DNA of 64,000 nucleotides from Plectrocnemia conspersa. Taxonomy: Eukaryota; Arthropoda; Insecta; Trichoptera; Polycentropodidae. How positions within the stretch are numbered: position 1 is the stretch's first letter; every line of letters begins with the position of its first letter. The DNA is taken from contig VTFK01000046.1 in assembly GCA_009617715.1 (NCBI GenBank), positions 992,001 to 1,056,000 of the forward strand, given 5' to 3'. Of this stretch, positions 10,297 through 21,150 are shown piece after piece. Position numbers and translations under genes: made by a program. The notes under the pieces are model-generated. The model had not been told where the DNA came from and ran no database searches. It saw nothing but the letters and a program-made list of their open reading frames with translations.

Positions 10297-10444
10297 TTCC
10301 AGTTAATATTTCTTAAACTTTAATAAATAAAATAATAATTAAAAGGTGATGCGTGTTAACACACACAGACACCAATCCTCGTCAAGCAGGTGAGAGACTT
10401 AAGTCTAGAAACTGCGAAAAAATATTAGATATTATATATTATAT
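10297..10444 (+). other. jockey 3' UTR and tail
   Basis: A short 3' UTR follows ORF2, with AATAAA-like phrases near 10320, then a conserved-looking tail with CTCGTCAAGCAGGTGAGAG and GTCTAGAAACTGCG. The 3' end is a run of six A at about 10417 followed by about 20 bases of TATTA/ATAT repeats before the right target-site duplication. The tail is thus not a pure poly(A). Confidence 0.6.
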
Positions 10445-10458
10445 ATATTATTTCACCA
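10445..10458 (+). repeat. target-site duplication, right copy
   Basis: Exact copy of the 14-mer ATATTATTTCACCA at 5986-5999. It marks the 3' end of the jockey insertion. Confidence 0.8.
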
Positions 10459-10700
10459 GCGCCTATCAATTAAACAATATGTATTTACCGGTGAAAATGT
10501 ATTTGAACTTCGCTAGTGAAAATATAACGTCCCAGATAAAATATATTTTCACTGGCAAAACTACTACATATATCTATCGGTGAAAATGTATGATTTGATT
10601 TTACTAAAGTTACATATTTAAAAAATATTTTCTGTATAGTACTGTTTTTTCAGATTTTATTTGACGTCCTTTCTGATTTTTACAGGAAGGGGAGGGGGAT
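10459..10700 (+). repeat. repeat X, right half
   Basis: Continues repeat X after the retrotransposon. It matches 51855-52165 through the phrases ACCGGTGAAAATGT (ACCGGTAAAAATGT there), AACTT.(G/A)CTAGT(G/A)AAAATATAAC, TATTTTCACTG, TGATTTTACTA and ACATATTTAAAAAATATTTTC. Several GTGAAAAT/ATTTTCAC motifs are repeated in both orientations, suggesting internal foldback structure. Confidence 0.65.
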
Positions 10701-11009
10701 CCAAAAATTAAAAGAACAAACACATTTAGTGTTTTTTTTAAATATTTGAATTTTAATAATATTCAGAATATTTTATTAAATAATATGCATTTTTATGGCC
10801 AAATTCAAATGCTCCCACTTGCCCTCCCCAAATGTCGTCTCCGTATCTCACACTCATCACTAGTGTTTTTTATCGAAAATTATTTCTTGAGAAAAATGTC
10901 AAATCGAGAATTCTCATTTCTCGATTAATTTTATAAAGGATTTTTTAATATATAAAATTTAATTTCTACGAATATTTTAAGAAGGTTTACAACCACTGAC
11001 TTTTCATAA
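10701..11009. other. A+T-rich interval, nothing recognised
   Basis: Includes a G-rich phrase GGAAGGGGAGGGGGATCC near 10685 and a C-rich phrase near 10812-10830, but no coding or repeat signal that could be supported. Confidence 0.4.
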
Positions 11010-11290
11010 TTTATGACTATAATGCATATTTCTTGAAATGTTTTAATAGAGATCTGGAAATGACGAGAAATTTTTTATACATTTTTAGCACTTATTTTTG
11101 CTTAAATAATAAAGAAAGAAACTTTTCCAAAGATGTTCGTGGCAGATGTTTGAAAAAAATGCATACTTTCTCGCAATTTTTAAAAACTTAAAAAAAAACT
11201 ACAATTATTTTAAAATTTTCTATTACTCTAACCGGCCGTAGGATTTATTTTTGCTCTGGTGATCTAAGAATCCGCTCCGATAAAAAAAAA
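11010..11290 (+). repeat. dispersed repeat Z, copy 1
   Basis: Matches the reverse complement of about 42150-42400. Shared blocks include TAATGCATA.TTCTTG, GGAAATGAC, TTTGCTTAAATAATAAA, ATGCATA.TTT, TTTTCTAT.ACTCTAACCGG, CCGT.GGATTTAT.TTTGCT and GGTGATCT. A weaker third relative lies near 15430-15560. It is non-coding, probably a non-autonomous element. Confidence 0.6.
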
Positions 11291-12299
11291 TTAGGCATGG
11301 AAATCGGCAGAATGAAAAATAAATTAAGGCCATTTTTCTTTTTTGTTAATTTAATAAGGTTTTTTTATTTTGTTTTTGTAAAGTAGCAACAGTTATTGCC
11401 AATTGTTTCACGAATATTATTTATTAACAAAGGGGCCTTGAATTTTACGGTAAAACAATTGGGTAATTGAAGAGAAATTATATAATCAAAGAAACCAGTC
11501 ATTAATGTCATAATTTGATCTCTCATAAAATTTTTGTTTAATTTTTTATGCGATTCGTGACATAGAAAAAGCTAATTTAAATTTAATTAAAATATATTTT
11601 TTATATTAAAATGCTTGACAAGAAGTGAGTTCTGGCACATTTTTTGTTTAAAAAAAAAGCCCTGGTTATACCTAATAATATTGAACAGATATAACAGTTG
11701 TTATTCAATGTTTATTTAAATCTGATGGTAAAACACATTTCACTTAATTTTGAGAGATTAAAGTGGGCGAATTCGCGGCTAATCAATTACTGATAAAATT
11801 AAAAAAATTACGCGTAGTATTTTGAATTTCCACTATCGCAAAATTGTTTTAGTATATTGTGCGATATACAACGCGCATAATTTATAAAATGTATTTGGCA
11901 AATATTTATTTTGCTATCAAGCGCGTTAATTTCCTAAAAGTGTTTAAGTGTATGTTTTGGCGTAATGTAAATAAATAATGAAAAATCGCGGTATTTATGG
12001 TAAATAATCATACAATTTTCAGTATTGATTCGCGAGGCAACAATGGCTTAGTTTTTATCAATATTTAGCTCAAAACACAGATAGATTTTGTATATTATAA
12101 ATGTATTTTTCTCTATGTTTGTGTATTTGAGTTTTTTGTACAAGCGTAGGGAATGAAATAAGCAAATATTTGAATTCGATTTTTTCTTGGATATGTATAT
12201 ATAGCATTTTTTTTGTAGGATATAATATTTTTTTGTGTATCAAACATGTCACATATAATGTATATGTTTGCGGTGGCTGTATATTTTACGTGTATATAT
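11291..12299. other. A+T-rich interval without recognisable features
   Basis: Only short low-complexity open frames. A few CG-containing phrases (near 11760-11890) do not add up to a motif that could be named. Confidence 0.45.
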
Positions 12300-12331
12300 T
12301 ATAGTTATGTATCGGAGAGAGTAGAATTATT

Positions 12332-12609
12332 ATGGGACATATGGCGAGTTTAAGCGAAACTGAGCGTCAGTTGGCAACGAGACGCCAGCGGAACTGCACG
12401 GACCGCGAGACGTATTTTCAAACGCCTGTTATCTCCGACTTTCATTAACTTTTTTACGGTTGATAAAAACGACGAAAAGTTTCAGCCCCGTAAAAATAAG
12501 TACTTTTCTATTAGTGTAGTTTATGATTTTTTGTAAATACATATACGGATGAAAATAAACACGAACTATGATGCAAAAGTGTGAACCACTTCAACTGGAA
12601 TGAACTTAT
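12332..12609 (+). other. candidate first exon / 5' UTR with small ORF and splice donor
   Basis: A G+C-richer islet in A+T-rich sequence. It contains an Inr-like TCAGTT (A at 12369) and ends at an excellent donor, GTAAGTG at 12610. A 38-codon ORF (12332-12448) with mixed composition begins MGHMASLSETERQLATRRQ and ends PVISDFH; a second tiny ORF lies near 12567-12602. The islet could be the first, mostly non-coding exon of the sNPF receptor whose acceptor lies at 63345, or of another gene, or a regulatory island. The small protein is not recognised. No DPE fits exactly at +28. Confidence 0.3.
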
Positions 12610-12611
12610 GT

Positions 12612-14980
12612 AAGTGTTTATTATTATTATAACTATTTTTGGTTAGTTTTAAACATCGTATATAATTCGTATTTATGAATCAATAATTAAAAATAAAACG
12701 AAAAAAGAAATGAATGAAATATAGGAAAAAATTCAATCGTTGATAATAAAATATAGACTAGGCATTTAAAAATATATTACAGATTAAGTTTTATGTATTT
12801 ATTTTGATTTAATCAAAAGTCTTACATATTATTTAAAAAATCTAGATTTAAAGCGGTTTTATAATAAACTAAGCTGATAATCTGTTTTCGTAACGTAACA
12901 AAAAAACATCGGATTGTTTTTTAAGAGTTTACAATTTTTATCTAGCATAAAAATGTTTTGATTTATAATAGTTATAATCTAACGTTTGTGACGATAATTT
13001 ACAATTATGACAAACTTCTTTTAAATTAAAAAAATGTATGTGGAAATATTATATCAATACAACTTTTTAACAATAAATTCAATTTTGTATATAAAAGTAG
13101 ACATATTGGTAAACAGGAATATGAAAAAAAGTACTTTGTTATAAAAAGATTTACGTGGGGTAGAAATAAGCTAATGAATACATATGGTAATAAATACATA
13201 TTTCAATGTAAAAAATGTTGATTGATTTTTATATTAAAAATATCCATATGCATATTAAAAGGTAGAATATTATTTTTAACATTTAAGTAGATATATTTAC
13301 ATACAAAATTCAATTAAAAATCAAATTTTGATTGTACCGTTATTTATTGTAAATAAAATAATATTTTAGTACTTCTCAGATAAAATTTATTTTATTTGTA
13401 TTTTATTTTATTGCTACAATAGTATATTAAATTTTAGATAAAATTAAATTAAATTTTGTATTATTATACTTAGAAGGCTTAATTACGAGCTTTAAATGAC
13501 ATAAATCAAACGATTTATGTCGTTTAAGGTTTTAATAAGTAACCTTGTTAAAGCGTAGGTTAATTAGATTAACTATATAATGAGATATTATTAAATTTGC
13601 TAGTACTATATATATTATAGCAGTTCATTAAAAATATGAGCATTAATAAAACTGATTTTATTTATATTAAATTGTAAATATCACATTGAATTCTTTCGTG
13701 CGTTCTGATTTTAATATTTTCCTATAAAAAGATTAAAGTTTATTCGCAAAGGGTCAGGTTAGCGAAATTTTTGGTTACCTTTCACGTAACATCTTTCATT
13801 TTTATTTTCGCTGATGTGCATATTTTTAGGTCATCTGTATACTGATGTAAATATAATTTATTGTGTACATGCTGTTCCAGATGAATCCTGGTTTATATAT
13901 ACCAATATGAAAACACATATATACAACACTATTAGAGTACTTAATTAGCTAGTAAACTTCCATGTAATCGCTTTGTTTTTCTCTGATTGCGACTTGAAAT
14001 TAGCCATCACGCGAGGATATTCACTCGAATGGTCATCAACTCTTGGCATTTAATCCTTCATGTGTTCTTATTTTGTCTAATGATACTGTTTCCTTTGTTC
14101 TTTATATTTTACCTCGTTTAATGAGATCGAAACGAGCGAGGCGTGCAAAGAAGGCGATAGGCCGATCGTAAAGTAATCAAACAAAGCAAAATCCCTCAAT
14201 ATGGGCTTACATAATTATATAAAAAGTTTAAACGATATTCTTCATCATTTTAATAATAATCTGAATTTATATTATATGTATAAACTGTCTACTATATTTT
14301 AAATAGAATAAATTTTAGTTGTCAATTATAGTTTATTTACAGTAGATAAAATATTATTAATATAAATATTTGTGAAACAGCATTAAATTAGGTGTTTCAT
14401 ATACAAATTTATTCTTATACGTAATTATTTAATCAAGACTTGATAATTTACATTTATGAAAGGATTATTTAAGATTGAAAAAATATGAGCATATGAGCTT
14501 TTGGACAAGCACATGAACTTGATCCATCCTATCTTTCTCCCTTGATGTTATACTATATACATATGTATACAATTTTTTCTAAATGTCCTTAAAATACGAC
14601 ATAATAAAATAGGCTGCAAAAGAACATCACTATTGTAATAGCCGTGACAAACAGCCCTTTAATAAAAATAATCTCAAAAACAATACAAAAGTCTTGTGCT
14701 ATTTATTTGTAATTGTGTGAAAGGTAAATTTGGGTGAATTTTATTAATATAATAGACCTTTTTTTGTAAATTTTGCAATGCAGTATATTTTTTATAAAAT
14801 ATATTTTTAATTACACAATTTTATTATAAACAACTAATCATTATCAATTTATTGTATTTAAGGATTACTTTCTTCATTCATGCCTTCCGTTGCAACAACA
14901 AATAAGTTATTCTGATGCTTTACTTAGTATAATATGTAGTGGGACACCAGACTAAAATAAAATTTTATAAATCAGTGTTA
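12612..14980. other. A+T-rich interval, no gene recognised
   Basis: Mostly A/T-rich sequence. It includes a short inverted repeat at 13492-13527. A small G+C-richer patch at 14115-14170 could encode MRSKRARRAKKAIGRS, but is too short to judge. Confidence 0.45.
13492..13527. repeat. short perfect-looking hairpin
   Basis: Arms TTAAATGACATAAATC (13492-13507) and its complement at 13512-13527 pair over 16 bases with one mismatch (a possible G-U) around an AAAC loop. Confidence 0.7.
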
Positions 14981-14984
14981 GTAA

Positions 14985-15200
14985 TACATATAACAATAAT
15001 TATGCATGTCCAATCTCGATTTTCTTTGAATTTTTCATTACGATATTTATCCGTTTGATTAAGAATAGCTAGGGAAACCTAATATATGTCTTATAATAAT
15101 TTCTAATTCTGATCTCACGATAGAAAAACAATAAGGTCAATATAGAATTCGAATCAAGGTCTTTCATGTATTAGCTACTGATTTAAATCAAGTCTATTGT
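14985..15200 (-). repeat. SINE family 2, copy (minus)
   Basis: On the minus strand the head reads AGTAGCTAATACATGAAAGA followed by GATTCGAATTC, a degenerate tRNA B-box. The body carries phrases shared with the copies at 19205, 24540 and 26935, notably CATTACGATATTTATCCG in plus-strand sense. Confidence 0.5.
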
Positions 15201-15289
15201 ATACTGGTACTCAGTATTAGTATTTCTTCTCAATAATTAATACTCTAGAAATGCCAAATTGAGATTTTTATTAGAGACATTTTTGTTAA

Positions 15290-15560
15290 AAATTAAATTT
15301 GGACAAATATTTTTATGTTTTATAATCCCGGTTTATTTATGCCGCTGCATAAGAAAGGGTAAGTCATGCCAGATGTAAGAAAATATGCATGTTCCGATAT
15401 AGTTGAATAACAAAAAAGTTTACGATTTTCTCAGTTTTTTTTATAAGGCTTATTTTTGCTGTAGCGATCTAATAATTACAATAATAATTAAATAAGAAGA
15501 AACACTTTGCCTGAGAATTGCCAGATTGCAAAAATGTATGAGGGCCTTACCTATAGGTTT
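15290..15560. repeat. partial relative of repeat Z
   Basis: Contains a palindromic phrase around TTATGCCGCTGCATAA near 15335, also seen near 42420, and phrases like TTATTTTTGCTGTAGCGATCT resembling repeat Z. The homology is patchy. Confidence 0.3.
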
Positions 15561-16677
15561 TTTTTATTTTTATTAATTTATTTAGCTTAATAGCTAATTT
15601 TTACATCAAACAAATTTTAACTAAACATGCATATTATATATAAAATAAACAGAATATAAATAAAATTTTATATTTTAAATTTTTTTAATGCACAAAGGTG
15701 TTTTTTTATTTCATTTAGAAAACCTGAACAATACCGAACCTTATTTTTCTAACTCGAGCAATTTGCTTTGCCCTATGGCACTTTTTATATTTGTGGTCCG
15801 ATTCTATCGTTACTGCTATTTATAATTTAATTTATATAAACAGTTTCTGAGATATGTACAAAGTTTATTCTTTACGCTATGCACTTTGTCAAAATTTAAT
15901 ATTTTTTAGTACAAATGATATACATATTGAGAGATTTGTGTAGTTTTAAGATTTACGCGTATTTTAAAAGTGTATTATATAATTTCCAAAATATAATAAG
16001 TATAAATATAAAATAATATGATATTTGTCTTGAAAGAAGCTTGCTAATTGTTTGCAGTTCAATTAAGATTGTAACGTTCATAATAATTTCAATTGTACAA
16101 GGACTTGTGCTGGTAAATATTAATTGGTTGGTAGTATTTAATTAGGTCTAACCTAATATTAATATAATTGGTGCTTTGAAGTTTAACAACTGGAAAGTAT
16201 AGTGTTAGTTTTCTACTACGAACAAAATCAAATACAAATGCAGCTTTTATAGTACACGTAGTAAAACATTGATAGTCTCGCTAGATGCAGTCTTATTTTT
16301 TATCGTATAAACAGAGTATGCTCAAAAAATTTTAGGACTTATTATAATAATATACATATCTTTATAAATAATTCTTGTTTTAAATATAAAATTTGACAGT
16401 TTGAATGGTCGTAAATTTTTTGAAATATTGAAACATAATCTATGTTCATTGTAGTACTGCTTTATCGTTTTTTTCAAGTCGTATCGATGATCAAGCTGAG
16501 CACATGGATATTCAGAGGGACTGCTTGGTCAAAAAATACATTAAAAGTGCAATAAATTTAATTTCACCCTCAAATTGTATCTATGCACCATAATTCGCAT
16601 ACATTGTGTGTATAATTTATTTCCATTCAGTATTAATTTTGGACAGGAATCTTTATCAGTTATATACTTTATACCAG
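15561..16677. other. A+T-rich interval without recognisable features
   Basis: No coding motif, no repeat shared with the rest of the window, and only low-complexity open frames. Confidence 0.45.
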
Positions 16678-16764
16678 TTTGTCCCAATTTCATATGAAAT
16701 CGTACGAACGGAAGCTACGCCAAGCATCGACCAAGACTGAGAAAGCAGCCGCATCCCTCTTAAC
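16678..16764 (+). other. candidate small coding exon, unrecognised
   Basis: An 87-base islet at about 45-50% G+C in A+T-rich surroundings. It is bounded by an acceptor-like TATACCAG (AG at 16676-16677) and a GTAAGC donor at 16765. One plus-strand frame reads LSQFHMKSYERKLRQASTKT, then EKAAASLLT, a mixed-composition, helix-prone peptide with an internal ATG at 16694. It would begin in phase 1 and end in phase 2. No partner exon in matching phase was found and the peptide is not recognised. It may be a 5' UTR exon, a hidden exon, or chance. Confidence 0.22.
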
Positions 16765-18560
16765 GTAAGCCTTGGTTCAGTTTGGTACATAATATTTTTT
16801 TGTCTAAATATATATATAGTTATGAATATATAGTTAATATAATCAGCTGTTTTTTTAGTAATATTTTATATCAATCTCAAGATTATTTGGAGTAGTATGC
16901 TTTATAAGTTAATATCATAGTTATGTAGGTAGACAGTTTTTTTTTTATAGATAAAGCAAAATATGTAATCACTTTGCCTTCCAACAACATAGAATAAATT
17001 CAACAATCACCAACCCACATCAAACAAATAAGTAATACATCAGTGTCAATATACTAAAAAAACCTTATTTGACACAAAAAATATATATTTGATGGCTTTC
17101 AATTAATTTCGTTTTTATTGATCCCCCTAGTTTACTCTACTTATTTATAATGCGTGACAAAAAAATAAAAGTAAAGCTATATTATTAATATTTCATTCAA
17201 TCCCATTTTTTTATAATATGGAAAGTGTAGAAACAACCTAATTTTTGGTGTCGGTATTTTCGACTCGAATGATATTTTAATATCAATCTGATAATAATCG
17301 AATAAAATAAAAAAAATTAATTGTTATTAGTATACTTGCATTTAAATCGTCAAGAAATGAGCTAAGGGTCTTCCAAGCCTTCCATTATTCTTGAGAATTG
17401 TTTATATATACTAACTAGTACATAAAAAAACATTATTCCCATCGCAATCAGCGTGTTAGTTATATAATGCAATTTATAATTAATCGAGAATATGGCATAT
17501 GAAGCTTATTTTAATCGTATTTGTGTTTATTTTCAAAGGTAATAAGCAATTTTTTTTTTTAATTTTTTGGTTTCTAGAAATGATATTGATACTTTTACAC
17601 ATATTTTAATGCTGTTTTTTTTTGTAGTTTATATATAATTTACATAGCTAGTAGTTGATTTTAAATTTATTTTTGTAGCAAATATCAGGGGATTTAGATT
17701 GCTCCTAGTAAGTTAATTTTATCAATGTCATCGGATAAGTGCTGGTACATTTTTACTTACAATGTTTTTAATTTTTACTTTGGATTTGTATATATCTAAT
17801 GTTAATAATCTAACATGGTTTACAGCAACTTCCATTATCTTCTGACTTAAAAGCATTTTTTTTTATTCACATTATCGAACGCCTGTTTGAAGTCTATATG
17901 TATATGCTTTTTCCATAACTTATCTCATGAGGTATATTTAGTTTTACATTGATCTATTTGGTTGAAAAACGCATTAACACTTGAGTCACTCGGTTTCCAG
18001 AAACAAAATTTATTATAGAACGGTTGAGAACAATTTATAAGCCACATTAAAATTATTTTTTGCAGTTTATGTTGCAATCACTCTAATTTTATGTACACTT
18101 CTTTAAAACCACTTTCATTATTTTTTATTATTTGGATGATTTAATTAAAGGATATAACTTATTTGGGTTAGTTATAATTATTAATATTGTTTCTGTTCTA
18201 AATGCTCAGTGTTGGGTCTTAGAGATTTACTTTAGCTGTAATGCAATTCAATGCTTAAGATAATAATTCATAAAAGTAGCAGTTTGTCTATAAATTGTAT
18301 TTTTTTTAATAAATTGTTTTTTTTTTATAATTTTGTAAAAATATATTTATGGCTCTAGAATTAGTCATGCTTTAATCTGAAAGTTTTAGCTCAAAAGTTT
18401 GGCATTCTTTACTATTATGTATAAGTTTGAAAACTTTGAATAGTTTTCATTTTAACGGGAAATTTAAATTATCTCAAATAAATCTCAACTTTAAATTCCA
18501 AGGTTCCTGAGAATTAAATTAAGTTTGCGCTATTTTTGATTAATGGCTAAGTGTTCGTGA
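16765..18560. other. A+T-rich interval without recognisable features
   Basis: Long A/T runs and microsatellite-like TATATA patches. Nothing coding could be supported on either strand. Confidence 0.45.
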
Positions 18561-18569
18561 CTTAACAAT

Positions 18570-18985
18570 GGAATCACGTAAATTTAACCTTGCGTCCTAT
18601 ATATTGCACGTTCCGGGAATTTTACTATCGTTCCACACACTCGAAGACGTGCACCGTCAACCGTCGGCACGCGAGACGCGACCGAACTCAAATAAAAACA
18701 AATCGCCCGAAATTTCCCGTCACGTTGCGGCGAAAACGTTCGTAAAAGCACTTTTAAGCCCTCGAAAGCTCTAGTTTGGAATAAATCGTCGGAGGATTTG
18801 CGTGCGCTGAAACCATTTGCAACCCTTTGGAAAAAAAAATCGGCAAAAATTGGTCGAGGAATATCCACGAAAAGCTTTCAAGGAAACGCAGCGCTTAGTC
18901 AATTAACTGCGCGAGGTAACTAATTAATCATTATCTTTCGTGCAAAGATAAAATCTCGAGCCCTTTGGGAAATTGTTTTATACAC
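18570..18985. promoter_or_regulatory. CpG-rich islet with homeodomain and paired GATA-type sites
   Basis: The most CpG-rich patch outside the transposons. It has many CG-containing phrases between 18600 and 18800, a TAATTAATCATTA homeodomain-type cluster at 18921-18933, and an inverted pair of GATA-type sites. The pair is TTATCTTT at 18931-18938 and AAAGATAA at 18944-18951, an exact 8-base inverted repeat around CGTGC. Open frames exist on both strands here (68 codons on + from 18568, 94 on - ending at 18584) but show no known domain. This is best viewed as a candidate enhancer or promoter. Confidence 0.35.
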
Positions 18986-19204
18986 GTTATCTCTCACCTT
19001 AACCGGGCCTATAATACATAATCAATAAGCTGTCCGAGACATTTGATTGATTGCTACAATAATTAAACAAATATTCTAATAGCGCCGACACCCTTACAGC
19101 CTACACAACAACTTTGCATTCCTCTTTCCACAAATTAAATAACTTGCTTTATAATTAAAACTAAACTGATTTTAGCAGTATCATTTATTTTCTATACCAA
19201 CACC

Positions 19205-19510
19205 ATAGACCAGTGGTTCGAATCATATATGTAATTTAGTGTTTTACAATTTTTATTCGGTCTTTAAGATCGGAGTTAGTGATTGTTATATAATTATTGT
19301 ATATTTCCAATTGATCATAAATTTACCTCATATTACGGATAAATATATAAAATAAATCATGCTAGGTCATACAAACTATTAATTATAAGCTATCTTAATA
19401 GTTTATATTTAATTATATAAATGTCACTGATTTACATACTTAGTACATGCTGTTTACTCTCTTCTGAAGCATTGAGCTAATTTTTGTCATGTTGCAACAG
19501 AAGATTTTAG
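19205..19510 (+). repeat. SINE family 2, copy (plus)
   Basis: The head contains the B-box GGTTCGAATC at 19215-19224. The body includes ATTACGGATAAATAT, CTAGGTCATAC and ATTATAAGCTAT, and ends near GTTGCAACAGAAGATT. These phrases recur in the 26.9 kb and 35.5 kb copies. Confidence 0.5.
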
Positions 19511-20850
19511 CTTAAATAGCAATCTTTTAAAGTAAAACTATTGATTTAAAAAAAAATAGTTCATAAGCTGAAGTTCTAAGAATATTTTTTTTTGAAATCA
19601 GGAAAATTTTGATTAAATTAAATTTATCAAATATTGTTCTTTAAAAAAAATCTATTTTATAGTGAAGTAAGTATTTTATAAATATTTTTATTATTTAAAT
19701 CAAATCATTAATAAAATTTATTGTTTAGTATATTTATATATATTTTTATTATTTAATAAAATAATTACTGTTGCAATTTGAAACTGCATATTATTCCACA
19801 TACAATAGTTGTCTTCTTTTGAATAAATTAAAGTAAGTAAGAATAAAATGTAGTATTTATTTAATTATTGTAAATCTTCCATTGAAATACAACAGGCGTT
19901 AGCCCAATGCGTTACAATGAGTTTAACACAATCAACAAATTGAAATTTATTTAATAAATATTAAATTATTATTTAAGTTGAAAATCAAAAAATGATATGA
20001 ATAAGCTCAATCTTATTTTTTTTTTAACGATATACATCTGTGAGATAAGGAAAATTTAAGAAAACCCAATCTGTACAATAATATAATAATTACTAATTAT
20101 GATCTTCCGGATAAGATAAAAATTAAAATTAATGCTATAATGGTCTATATGATATAATAAATAAAAGTAATGCAGTGACATAATTAGGCAAACAAAAAGA
20201 GATCTTTTGCATCTTCAATGATGTGTTTTCAACAAATGTATATCGGTATCTTTGGTATATTTATAATACACCTATTAAAGCTCTTCATTCACCACCCGTT
20301 TTTAAAATGTTTATATAAAAGTATTTTTACATCTCAAAGCTTTTCATTTTTCACTTTGATGTCTATGGGTAAAACAATAGTAAAAATCGCTTTTCTTTTT
20401 TAAAAGTAATTTAAATTCTTTCATAAAGGTTATTTTTAGAAATATTTATACATTTTGCTAGAATATTAATATTATCATATTGTATCAAACTTTTAATATC
20501 ACAGTTTTACACGTATCACTTAAGATTATAATTGTATTTCTCGTATTTGACAAAGAAACATGGTTTTTAAAAACTATTATTTAAAACAATTCTATTAGTA
20601 TTTTATATAAACAACATTAGTAATGAACTATTAAACTTTTGCTTCGAGTGATTCTAAAAGTGCCAGATGCCAACATTTGCTTTGAAATGACTCAAATATA
20701 CACAATTGAATGAGAAATATAAATAAATATATCTAATTGCAGTTGATATTACTTTAATATATACTTTTTAAATACACAATTGTATTTTTTGCACATATAT
20801 ATTAGATGCACATAATATTTTTCTCAAAGATTACATGATTTTTCAATTAA
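19511..20850. other. A+T-rich interval without recognisable features
   Basis: Low-complexity sequence. The 61-codon plus-strand frame at 20218-20403 is Phe/Ile/His-rich without a start context or motif that would support a gene. Confidence 0.45.
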
Positions 20851-20851
20851 T

Positions 20852-21150
20852 ACGGACTGAATAGAGTATTCTGTAACGTCTCAGACTAGTAATTTTGAAG
20901 TTGCGGGTTCGAGCCCCAGCAGCATACTCAAATATTTTTTAATAAAAAATGTGCTATTATTAAAAAACCCAGGATCCAGCTGCAGTGGCATATATTTTTT
21001 ATAAATTATATACACATAATAATTTATAATTAGTAATAAAGATGTCACCGATTGGCAGACCTTCAGTCTCGTGGTAAATATTTACTTGTAGGTATTCATT
21101 ATATCTGATTGACTTACTCAGTTGGTACAGATTTACCCCGTTGTTAAAAT
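20852..21150 (+). repeat. SINE family 1, copy A (plus)
   Basis: The tRNA-like head has a perfect B-box GGTTCGAGCC at 20906-20915 and the family phrase TCTCAGACTAGTAAT ahead of it. The body includes GATGTCACCGATT, CTTCAGTCTCGTGGT, ATCTGATTGACTTAC and TTGGTACAGATTTACCCCGT. It shares this layout with copies at 28272, 34985 and 40815. Confidence 0.75.

Larger units (their letters stand above)
5999..10444 (+). mobile_element. full-length jockey-clade non-LTR retrotransposon
   Basis: The element spans about 4.45 kb, the usual size for jockey-type LINEs, and has two ORFs: a gag-like ORF1 with zinc knuckles, then ORF2 with an apurinic-type endonuclease and a reverse transcriptase. It has an Inr/DPE-like 5' end, a short 3' UTR, and an A/T-rich tail beginning with AAAAAA at about 10417. 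A perfect 13-14-bp target-site duplication flanks it, showing a complete and fairly recent insertion by target-primed reverse transcription. It landed inside an older repeat whose uninterrupted counterpart lies near 51.7 kb. Frame breaks are present in ORF1 and in the endonuclease, all in homopolymer runs. The jockey assignment rests on the PRE/C2HC-type ORF1, the lack of an RNase H after the RT, and the RT sequence. Confidence 0.92.

Noticed and set aside
14115..14170. MRSKRARRAKKAIGRS mini-ORF
   Set aside because: Sixteen codons, weak acceptor; cannot be told from chance.
18584..18868. 94-codon minus-strand ORF (and a 68-codon plus-strand ORF at 18568-18774)
   Set aside because: Open on both strands because the patch is CpG-rich; no domain, no splice context. 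Treated as a regulatory-type islet.
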